The notes beneath the pieces are model-generated. The model worked only from the letters and a program-made list of their open reading frames with translations, ran no database searches and had not been told where the DNA came from. The position numbers were made by a program, and so were the translations under genes. 64,000 nucleotides of DNA, from contig NMRA01000099.1 of assembly GCA_002633005.1 (NCBI GenBank), forward strand, positions 92,555 through 156,554, in the 5' to 3' direction. The DNA is from Phoronis australis. Its lineage: Eukaryota > Phoronida > Phoronidae. Numbering within the stretch: the first letter of the stretch is position 1; the number at the start of each line of letters is the position of its first letter. Below, in pieces: positions 14,801-26,800 of this stretch.

Positions 14801-17800
14801 GCAAGGCTGCTGCTTTTTCTGTCATCCAACAGGGGTCCCCGCTTCGCAATGTCTACCAAGTACATAATTTATTCAGATACAATTCCGAGTTGCATTTTTC
14901 TTTGTTCACCCTAACTCAATCTAACCGCATTATTCTGACAGAGAACTCACAAGATTGGAAACACTAGAAGCACAATTTTTGTCAAACAATTCCATCTTTT
15001 TTCTGTTTACTTCTCAGTTGTAATTTGAGCACGTTTGATATGTGCTGACTGTTGACGGTGGCAAATGCACTGATTTCATGACATAAACGGAACACTTGTG
15101 AACCATAGGCATTTCAATCTCGTAGGAAAAATTATATTAATTTAAATATTTGGATGTCGGCACAAATTTTGAAGTGAATTTCAGGTGAATTATTGTCCGA
15201 CTTTGCTACACGTAGTGCTGACTTTGTGGCGACATGGGATTTCTTCCAGGTCGGCCAACTCAGTCTGAAGTCCCATTAGCGAGCTTCAGGTCGGCAAATC
15301 CAGCACTGCGTAGGAGAAAGTAAAAATAGCACTTAGCTAAAGAAAAATGTATGCACACCCCTGCTGTTTAGTTCATACTTAACATACTAAGATGACGGAA
15401 GAACTTTCTTAAGATATGTCAACAACCTTGATTCAAAGCCAAACAGGATCTAAAAAATCAAGTTCACATTATTTACCAATGGACATGAGGAAGGTTGCAC
15501 CAAATTGTGAGAGTACCGGCTCGATATGCATGCTGAGTTCAACCACATGGTATTAACTCTTTGAAATATCATGACACTTCCTGTTCAAAGTGCCATTAAG
15601 CAAAAATCCTTCCTACTCTACGTGCCATAAACAAATTACAGTGTACTTAGCAAATACGTCATAAAGACAATCAGTTGACTCAGAACTAAATTAATATGAT
15701 TTTTGCAGCAAACGTGACAAAAAGGTAACTGGTAAGAACAAAGTAACACGAAAAGCAGTCGTTCTTGTAAATTATTACACATTAGTGGATCTATCATCAT
15801 GTTTCTTAACTGAAAAGAGGGTAATCGGCAATTAAGTTTTGCACTTTCAAGTTAGAGACAAAAGGCTATTATGTAATTCAAAGTATAGCCAGCATGGTTT
15901 ATTGGTGAAAACAGTATTTTGTAATGTTCCAGAGTAACTTTAATCTGTAATGTTTATAAATCTGATATTTTCATACCACCCGTGAGTGAATATTTTTCTG
16001 GTATTGAGTGAGTCTTCAATGACTTAAACGACAACTTCTGCATAGGGTTCTTAAACGAGTAGACTTCTGCATTAATGTGTAGTTATGCTTATCAACGCGT
16101 ACATTTAGTTCTTAAACGAGCATTGTTGCGCTCTTACACTCAGCACACTTTCACTTACAGTAAAAATTCCAGAATTTAGGAGAGCGAAAAAATAATTATT
16201 TTGAACCTATCCGAAATTTTAGAAATATTAGGCAATATTGGCTGTCCGAAATTCAAGAAATATGAGGAAGACGGCAAAATCGATGGTGTCTGAAATCTTT
16301 GAATCTATGTGGTCGGCTACCGAGAATGTTTCGATTTACGGTTTCAGACCGTTTGAACAGCCGTGCAGATTTGTGATTGTTATGACAAGAAATTCGCACG
16401 ATGTCCTAAAAAATATTAACAGCGATGTTACTGACTCTGAACACAATCGACTTACCCAACTCTGAAATATATATGTTGCAGTGTAACGCGCCTCCACTGA
16501 TTATTTGCAATTTTTGGTGCACAACGTCTTCACGTTAAACTGTTCGCAAACCAAACACAGACTGCACAGACAATGCAACTGCCGTATATCTAACACTGGT
16601 TTTTTTCTTGGGAAGCGCATGCGACATAATAATGAGCCACCTGTCACCTGAAGCAGCGTTCCCGTCAACAAGATACATGTAAATAAGGTCCCCGTGGTCT
16701 CAGCTCGATTATGTATCCAGGCATTTATTTGACAATTGTAGAACTGTTGCTTTATGCGACATGGGTATATTCAATTCAATAAAGTGTGGCATTGTTATTC
16801 CAGATTACAATTTAACTGAGGTAGAGCCTATGTAGTTCTAACCGTAACACACACGTGACTGTTCAAGTAGCTGGCTACAGCGGCATTCCCGTTAGGTTCT
16901 TTAACCTTAATTATGCTTTAATATAAAAACGGTTCGTCCCGATAACCTCGGCCCTTGTATTCCTGGTACTGCTGTTAAAATTTTGTCTGTCCTATGTTCA
17001 CTCCGGCCCGATCGCTATGCCGTCCGCTAATTTTCTTTTTATGCACGTATGCAGATTTAGGTCGATCTCCACTACGGGCCCAGGTTTCAATTTACAAATC
17101 ACACAACATGAAAGGGACGGGTAGAAATGGAGCAACTTTGACTAAAGATTAATAGGTTCACACTCTGTTCTAGCTGGCTTGAAAATTCTTAACTTTGGTG
17201 CGAGAGAGTTCAAATATTTTGCTTAGATTACAAAATAGGCTAGTACGCATCAATAAAATGTCAGTAGAGAGACATAAAAATATATATACCACATGAGCAT
17301 TTTTAACGTATACTGTATGACTAACTAAGACATGGATTTTTGCTTTTCACAAAGTCTGTTTTAACTTGATACTGAACAACATCGTTTCTCCAATTCGGGC
17401 GTATGACATAGCGAAGGTTGGGGCGCCAAGAGGAAGGTAAGTGGGCCGCAGGTTTGTAGAAGCCGTGAATCCAGGATCGACTTGGTAACACAACGGTCTC
17501 ATCACCCCTGCTTATTAATAAGCTGTTAATCCAAATACAAAGGAGTGACATACATTTCATTTGCACAGTGAAACCGCTATCAAGCGTGTCAAATACTTTG
17601 AGTCTGTGATTACGACTGCCAAGAAAAACGTGCGAAATATACACAAACCATCCAAATCAAAAACTATAGACGGCCAAATCAGTCAATACATTACACTGGT
17701 GGCAGTTTAAAACAATGTATAAATAATCACCAATCATGCGAGAAAGTGCACTGTCCGAAATGTTATGGCCAATTTGTCAGAAATTTGAGAAATATGGTGA

Positions 17801-20800
17801 ATACCAAATTTCAGAATAAAAAAATTCAGTTTGGGGTTGAATTTAGGTGTCTGAAATTCGGGAGACTGTCTTAATTCGGGAATTTTTACCATAATTAATC
17901 AACGCGTAGTTTTACTTAATCAATGCGCACTATTGCTTATTCAATGCATACCTTAATCAGATCATACAGCACAATCACGCCCATGGGCTCAAAACTCAAA
18001 ATGACGGAAGACTTTCTACACGGGTGCAAGGCAACTTTTAAGGAATGCTGTAGTTGTAGATTCTTTGACAAGTGAAAATGTAAATGATTGCGCCGTTCTG
18101 TACTGAATGTAATGTAATGTTGTCTTTGATTGTACACAACGAATAACTAATTCAGAACTGAAAATACACAATAGAATAAGCAAAACTATGCGTTGACTAC
18201 CATACTCGTTAGGGCACTTAAATTGGGAATCTAAAAAAACCAGGGTTGGGCGGTAAGCCAAGCATGGGCAGTTAAAATTGAAATTTTTTGAATAGTCGGG
18301 AGTGGGTGCTTGCTGCACAAAGGACCGATTTTACCCTCACAGAGCTACACTGACGTCGGCATGTCAGTTAAAATATACGTCGGCATGTCAGTTAAAATAT
18401 ACGTCGGCATGTCAGTTAAAATATACGTCGGCATGTCAGTTAAAATATACGTCGGCATGTCAGTTAAAATATACGTCGGCAGATTGAAGTAACGGACTTC
18501 GTCGGGCTGAAGTGGAATAGCGCACACGATACAGTGGCACCGTGATCCCGAGTGTGAATGGGTTTTTACATACCTCGGTCGCTGCTCGTCATGTCTTGGA
18601 ACTAAGGTATTCTTACAGATAGACTTGCCTTCAGTAGGCAAGTTTCTTGAGAGAAAAGTAAGGTCACGCAATACTACGCTAGATCGTAATGTATTGCTAC
18701 AGGAAGCAGGTGATTTTGCAGGCATATGCTGCTGATAGTTACTTTGGTAACCAAACACGTGCTAATGATTGACAGTCGGTCTTTCTTCTAAATACTTTGA
18801 ACCTAGTTTAAACAATGTTACATTTTATATACATTGTATACTGCTTTCTGTGTTGAACAGGCAACACTGACCTCCCAGATGTTCAAAGCACGAGCTCAAC
18901 AATCGGATGATACTACTATTAGGCAATAGGTGTGGTCAGTCAGCTGCGAAAATAATGAAGCAAAAACACATCTTGTAAAAAAGCAAAAGCACATCATGCA
19001 AAAAGTCAACAAGAAAATCAAGAGTTCAAAAAATAAGTTTTTGACTATGTAGATGTGGATAGAATGTTCGACTTGCGCCTAATAACAAATTGATTTCTTG
19101 TGCTGTTGCTTTTGGTTGGGCGCTTCCATTTTGGTATCAGGAGTGAGTCATTAAAAACACGTGTTTTACGAAGACACGGAACAATGGCCCGTATCTGCTT
19201 GTATTCAAAACAATGCATCCAAAATAATGTCAGTGGAGTTTCCAAAATCATTGTTCATGTACTAGCCGAGTGTGCTCGTATTTTTTTCTTATTTCATTGC
19301 TCAAGGTGGTGATGTTTCGTGTATTGTCAGGGGAATCCAGAGAGGTAGGCCATGAACTTGAAAGACCGCAAGAACCGTTTTGTTGGTTTTTCCACGGCAA
19401 TGAAATACATTCGACAAGTGCTGTCTCAGTACATGCTGACACCAGTTCTGCGTGTGAGCCAAAGGAAACAATTGTGTCTACTTTAGTAAAGAGCACGAGA
19501 ATATGGTTATTTTACCGCCATAGTAAGGCATTTAAGTTCCCGGTTCTGCTAAAACTGATTAATTGTCATTGAAGGTACGTAAGCGAGTTGCGCATGTTTT
19601 GAAATCTTAGTTTTGCGAGACGAACATTCACAAAAGCATACTCTTTTAAGGTCTCGATCATAAAAAATTGGGGGTGGGCGGTAAGCCGAGTATGGGCGCT
19701 TAAAAATGAAAAATTGAAAATTTCGGGGGTGGGCGGTTAGCCGAGCATGGGCGGTAACCCAGACGAGTACGGTAAGTAAAATTATGCATTGAATAAGCAT
19801 AACTATGTGTTGACTAAGTAAAACTACGCAAAAGTATGCGTTGAATGAGAGCAAAACGATGATGGTGTAAGAATGAAAATTATGCATTGTTTAAGCAAAA
19901 CTATGCATTAGCTAACCACATTTTAATGCGCAGAAAGGTACTCGTTTAAGAAGTCCTTGGTGCTTCACACATATAGCCGGGGTTCAAACTTTAGTCGACA
20001 ATACTAGAAAATTTCCACACTTAATTAAGTCCAAAATGCAACCCTGGTTAAAATTTACGACAGGAAAGATCATTGGAGAGCCGGTTGCCTGATTCGAGCA
20101 AAATAAACACCATGCTTCAGATGCACGGGGCATTGTATCCTAATTAAGCAATAATTTGTGTGTATGTGGGCGCACCTCTTAATGCAGTGCAAACACCCAG
20201 TGTTGTATTGTGTAAAGATTACTGGAATTTATGCTCCAGTTTACACTGAGTTAGTTGACTATCAGGAGGCCAGGAATTTTTACCATGACAGTAGAGTTGT
20301 TACTAGCGGAAGTGGTGAAGGTCAGATCTGTAGTTAGCAAAGCCTGGTGCGTTATTACCTCTATGTGACCATTACGCGAGTTGCCAAGGTTACACAGGTA
20401 AGACCAATCTGACATGTTGACCAGGTACGCTGAGCACTCAGCTACTATCTCAGATCTTGGCAGACTATCTGAAAACAACAGGGATAACACTGAGAATGAC
20501 AGGTGATCTGTTTTATGAAAAAGATGAAAGCATACAAAAGAGTTGTTATTCACATGTTGACATTTGAATGAAATTGAAACTGAAGTGAGTTGACCTGTCA
20601 CCGTCTGAAACCCACGCGGACTATCATAATTATGCCAGATGTGACGTAGCGCACCAGTCTCGATAAATGAAACCAAGCTCTTATCGAAGTTGATGAAAAG
20701 CCAAGGGATTCCACCTCACATTATGGTGTTTTCCCGTTGCTCCCAACTTGTTCGATTCTATAGCCCAACAACAAGTTGGGAAGATCTCCCCTGTAACCAA

Positions 20801-23800
20801 TATCTTACACGACTGATTAACTCCATTCTGGCATTTATGGTTGGAGGGCCCCCAGCTCTCTTTTGTTCGATAATTGCTCTAAGCTCCGATCAGATCGTAT
20901 CTAGCCTGACTAGGCTGTGCTGCTAAAAATGAAAGTTAAGTTATAACATATTTGAACATAAACCAATAGCATTTCTGAATTCCTTCTCAAACGCTGATCA
21001 TGATTAGTTTTTCAATCACCAAAATTGCCCAACAGAAGTTAAGACAATCCATTCTGCCAGGTTTCAGTAACCCCTTGAAACCTGGGAGATAATTGGCCTA
21101 GTTGGTTATCATACGGGACAAAAGACTGAGCTGGGCAGTTAACAAAGGAGCCAGATGTTATCGCACGTTCAGCACCCCTCACGTCTGGAAAAGTTACTGA
21201 ACGACAGAACACTGTCATGACAGTTAACTTAAAAAGAGGACTAATAAATCAGGTGTTATAGACACAGCTTGCCGAACCAGTCTTATAAACATCTGTTTTG
21301 ATGGATGGCATTGCACAGCGTGTCTGAGTAAACCCATTCATTAAGTTTAATAGCATACAGTAATTCTTCATTTATTTGCTACACAACATGGCTGACAAGT
21401 GAAATTTGATTTTGTAAAATTTCTACTACAAAAAATAAAGATAATGAACATTTTAGTCTAGCACTAATGCATTGTTTACATGACATAAAACAGTTTTGTC
21501 AAATATTTTTCTGCAAAATAAATGGACAATTACCAGTAGATTTGATTCGACTTTTTTAAGAAAACAGGCAAAAAATTAACTAAATATGCTATGAGTGAAT
21601 GAAAAAAGAAACGAAAATCTAATACATTTCGAGACCAGCAGGGGTTTCTTTTATGAAAAGTGATCGAAGGCAATTAAAAGGGAAATTTGGTCTTACACTA
21701 CACACTACTTCAGAAAAATGATCAAATCTCACTTCAGCAAAAGTACAAACCTTAAGTCTCTAAAAATATACCCATAACTGCAAGTAAGTAGTTTTATCAA
21801 GGAAGGTGCGTTAACTTTGCAGCTGCTTTGAAGTAGAACTTGCACACTAATTCCTTATTTCGTGACTGCTTAGCCAAATTACCGTATTCGCCCTAATAAG
21901 CGCCCATGCCCCTATAAGCGCCCCCTAAGAGTTTTCAGACTTTGCTNAAATATTTTGCGTAGATTACAGTCAGTAGAGAGACATAAAAATATATTTACAA
22001 CATGAGCATTTTTAACATGTACTGTATGACTAACTAAGACATGGATTTTTACTTTTCGCAAAGTCTGTTTTAACTTGACACTGAACAACATTGTTTCGCC
22101 AATTCGGGCATATGACACATCGAAGGTTGGGGCGCCGAGAGGAAGGTAAGTAGGCCGCAGGTTCGCAGAAAAAAAATTGAAGCCGTGAACCCAGGACTCG
22201 ACTTGGTAACACAACGGTCTCATCACCCCTGCTTATTCATAAGCTGTTAATCCAAATACAAAGGAGTGACACTGGCGATTATGCGAAAGTCGGAGAACAT
22301 ACATTTCATTTGCACAGTAACGTAGAAAATAAATCAGGGAACCGCTATCAAGCGTGTCAAATACTTTGAGTCTGTGATTACGACTGCCAAGAAAAACGTG
22401 CGAGATATACACAAACCATCCACATCGAAAACTACAGACGGCCACATCAGTCAATACATTACACTGGTGGCAGTTTTAAACAATGTGTAAATAATCACCA
22501 ATCATGCGAGAAAGTGCACTGTCCGAAATGTTATGGTCAATTTGTCAGAAATTTGAGAAATATGGTGAATACCAAATTCGACTGTGTCCCAAATTTCAGA
22601 ATAAAAAAATTCAGTTTGGGGTTGAATTTAGGTGTCCGAAATTCGGGAGACTGTCTTAATTCGAGAATTTTACCGTAGTTAATCAATGCGCACTGTTGCT
22701 TATTCAATGCACACCTTAATCAGATCATACAGCAAAATCATGCCCATGGGCTCAAAACTCAAAATGGCGGAAGACTTTCTACACGAGTGCAAGGCAACTT
22801 TTGAGGAATGTTGTAGTTATAGATTCTTTGACAAGTGACCATGTAAATGATTGCGCTGTTCTGTACTGAATGTAATGTAATGTTGTCTTTGATTGGACAC
22901 AACGAATAACTAATTCAGAACTGAAAATAAACAAAAGGAATAAGCAAAACTATGCATTGACTACCATACTCGTCTGGGTGCTTAAATTGGGAATCTAAAA
23001 AAACCGAGGGTGGGCGGTTAAAATTGAAATTTTTGAATAGTCGGGAGGGGTGCTTGCTGCACAAAGGACCGATTTTACCCTCACGGAGCTACACTGACAT
23101 CGGACTTCAAGCATGTCAGTTAAAATATACATCGGCGGATTGAAGTAACGGACTTTGTCGGGCTGAAGTGGAATAGCGCACACGATACATTGGCGCCGTG
23201 ATCCCGAGCGTGACTGGGTTTCCACGTACCTCGGTAGCTGCTCATCATGTCTTGGAACTAAGGTATTCTAACGTGCCTTCAGTAGGGCAAGTTTCTTGAG
23301 AGAAAAGCAAGATCACTCAAGACTACACTAGATCGTCATGTATTGCTACCGGAAGCAGGTGATTTTGTAAAAATATGCTGCTGCTAGTTACTTTGGTAAC
23401 TAAACATGTGCTACTGATTGACAGCCAGTCTTTCTTCTAAATGCTTTGAACCTAGCTTGAACACTGTAACATTTTATATACATTATGTATTTCTTTCTGT
23501 GTTAAACAGTCAACACTGACCTCCCAGAATTTGTTCTAAGCACGTGATCAACAATCGGATGATACTACTATTAGGCAATAGGGGTGGTCAGTCAGTTGCG
23601 AAAAAATAATGAAGCAAAAACACATCTTGTAAAAAAGCAAAAGCATATCATGCAAAAAGTCAACAAGAACATCAAGAGTTCAAAAAATAAGATTTTGACC
23701 ACGTAGATGTTGATAGAATGTAGGACTTGCGCTTAATTACAAGTTGATTTCTTGCCCTGTTGCTTTTGGTTGGGCGCTTCCATTTTGGTGTTAGGAGTGA

Positions 23801-26800
23801 GTCATTAAAAAACACGTTTTACGAAGACACGGAACAATGGCCCATATCTGCTTGTATTCAAAACAATGCATCCAAAATGATGTCGGTGGAGTTTCCAAAA
23901 TCGATGGTCATGTACCAGCCGAGTGTGCACATATTTTTTTCTTATTTCATTGCTCAAGGTGGTGATGTTTCGTGTATTGTCAGGGGAATCCAGAAAGGTA
24001 GGCCACGGACTTGAAATACCGCAAGTACCGCTTTGTTGGTTTTTCTACGTCAATGAAATACATTCGACAAGTGCTGTCTCAGTACATGCTGACACGAGTT
24101 CTGCGCGTGAGTCAAAGGAAACAATTGCGTCTACTTTAGTAAAGAGCATGAGAATATGGTTATTTTACCGCCATAGTGAGGCAAGTTCCCGGTTCCGCTA
24201 ACACTAATTAATTGTCATTGAAAGGTAAGCGAGTTGCGCATGTTTTGAAATCTTAGTTTTGCGAGATGAACATTCACAAAAGCACATGCTTTTAAGGAGG
24301 TCTCGATCATAAAAAATTGGGGGTGGGCAGTAAGCCGAGCATGGGCGCTTAAAAATGAAAAATTGAAAATTTCGGGGGTGGGCGGTTAGCCGAGCATGGG
24401 CGGTAACCCGGACGAGTACGGTAAGTAAAATTATGCATTGAATAAGCAAAACTATGAGTTGACTAAGTAAAACTACGCATTGATTAAGCAAAAGTATGCA
24501 TTGAATGGGAGCAAAATGAAGATGGTTTAAGAATGAAAAGTATGCATTGTTTAAGCAAAACTACGCGTTAGCTAAGCACATTTTAATGCGCAGAAAGGTA
24601 CTCGTTAAAGAAGTCCTTGGTGCTTCACACATATAGCCGGGGTTCAAATTTTGGTTTGACAATACTAGAACATTTCCACACTTAATTAAGTCCAAAATGC
24701 AAACCTGCTTAAAATTTACGACAGGAAAAATCATTGGAGAAGCGGTTGCCTGATTCGAGCAAAATAAACACCATGCTTCAGATTCACGGGGCATTGTATC
24801 CTAATTAAGCAATAATTTGTTTGTATGTGGGTGCACCTCTTAATGCAGTGCAAACACCCAGTGTTGTATTGTGTAAAGATTACTGGAATTTATGCTCCAG
24901 TTTACACTGAGTTAGTTGACTATCAGGAGGCCAGGAATTTTTACCATGACAGTAGAGTTGTTACTAGTGGAAGTGGTGAAGGTCAGATCTGTAGTTAGCA
25001 AAGCCTGTTGCGTTATTACCTCTATGTGACCATTACGCGAGTTGCCAAGGTTACACAGGTAAGACCAATCTGACATGTTGACCAGGTACGCTGAGCACTC
25101 AGCTACTATCTCAGATCTTGGCAGGATATCTGAAAACAACAGGGATAACACTGAGAATGACAGGTGATCTGTTTTATGAAAAAGATGAAAGCATACAAAA
25201 GAGTTGTTATTCACATGTTGACATTTGAATGAAATTGAAACTGAAGTGAGTTGACCTGTCACCGTCTGAAACCCACGCGGACTATCATAATTATGCCAGA
25301 TGTGACGTAGCGCACCAGTCTCGATAAATGAAACCAAGCTCTTATCGAAGTTGATGAAAAGCCAAGGGATTCCACCTCACATTATGGTGTTTTCCCGTTG
25401 CTCCCAACTTGTTCGATTCTATAGCCCAACAACAAGTTGGGAAGATCTCCCCTGTAACCAATATCTTACACGACTGATTAACTCCATTCTGGCATTTATG
25501 GTTGGAGGGCCCCCAGCTCTCTTTTGTTCGATAATTGCTCTAAGCTCCGATCAGATCGTATCTAGCCTGACTAGGCTGTGCTGCTAAAAATGAAAGTTAA
25601 GTTATAACATATTTGAACATAAACCAATAGCATTTCTGAATTCCTTCTCAAACGCTGATCATGATTAGTTTTTCAATCACCAAAATTGCCCAACAGAAGT
25701 TAAGACAATCCATTCTGCCAGGTTTCAGTAACCCCTTGAAACCTGGGAGATAATTGGCCTAGTTGGTTATCATACGGGACAAAAGACTGAGCTGGGCAGT
25801 TAACAAAGGAGCCAGATGTTATCGCACGTTCAGCACCCCTCACGTCTGGAAAAGTTACTGAACGACAGAACACTGTCATGACAGTTAACTTAAAAAGAGG
25901 ACTAATAAATCAGGTGTTATAGACACAGCTTGCCGAACCAGTCTTATAAACATCTGTTTTGATGGATGGCATTGCACAGCGTGTCTGAGTAAACCCATTC
26001 ATTAAGTTTAATAGCATACAATAATTCTTCACTTATTTACCACACAACATGATGACAAGTGAAATTCGATTTTGTAAAATTTCTGTTACAAAAAATAAAG
26101 ATAATGAACATTTTAGTCTAGCACTAATGCATTGTTTACATGACATAAAACAGTTTTGTCAAATATTTTTCTGCAAAATAAATGGACAATTACCAGTAGA
26201 TTTGATTCGACTTTTTTAAGAAAACAGGCAAAAAATTAACTAAATATGCTATGAGTGAATGAAAAAAGAAACGAAAATCTAATACATTTCGAGACCAGCA
26301 GGGGTTTCTTTTATGAAAAGTGATCGAAGGCAATTAAAAGGGAAATTTGGTCTTACACTACACACTACTTCAGAAAAATGATCAAATCTCACTTCAGCAA
26401 AAGTACAAACCTTAAGTCTCTAAAAATATACCCATAACTGCAAGTAAGTAGTTTTATCAAGGAAGGTGCGTTAACTTTGCAGCTGCTTTGAAGTAGAACT
26501 TGCACACTAATTCCTTATTTCGTGACTGCTTAGCCAAATTACCGTATTCGCCCTAATAAGCGCCCATGCCCCTATAAGCGCCCCCTAAGAGTTTTCAGAC
26601 TTTGCTAAAATAAGCGCCCAGCCCATGAACGCCGTGTACATGCATAAAATGCCTTACCTACAGTGCTAAAATTCTACAGTAATGTCTTCAATTTATCACT
26701 AAGATCCGACAGTCCTGAAAGAATCATTGTGCATGGAATTTGTAGACTAGGATCCTCGCCGCTATGTCAGTACTTAGTCGTGACTATACACTTCAAACTT

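Larger units (their letters stand above)
12064..16155. other. INTS8 intron sequence, left part
   Basis: Within the intron upstream of the 11848-12063 exon this interval holds an inverted family-F repeat (about 13600-14110), a copy of the GGGGAATAACA repeat (about 14280-14510), the 43-bp tandem repeat at 14660-14788 and the start of degenerate ~21-bp repeats near 16010-16145. Otherwise I see nothing coding. Confidence 0.6.
17212..21946. repeat. 4.7-kb tandem duplication, copy A
   Basis: This 4735-nt segment matches 21948-26606. The right portion, from about 20.0 kb, is nearly identical; the left portion differs by many substitutions and small indels, including five versus one copies of a 24-bp unit. 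Copy A stops abruptly within the left end of the inverted-repeat element that in copy B is complete (26542-28013). Confidence 0.95.
21948..26606. repeat. 4.7-kb tandem duplication, copy B
   Basis: This is the second copy (4659 nt). It starts immediately after the single N, in the middle of the TIR element that is complete at 16158-17891, and runs into unique sequence on the right. It contains the second INTS8 110-nt exon at 25020-25129. Confidence 0.95.

Noticed and set aside
18302-18758. Repetitive frames on both strands
   Set aside because: Same cause as above: a 24-bp minisatellite, reduced to one unit in copy B.
20690-20926. Identical 78-codon plus-strand frames at 20690 and 25351
   Set aside because: Identity reflects the segmental duplication; no domain or splice context.
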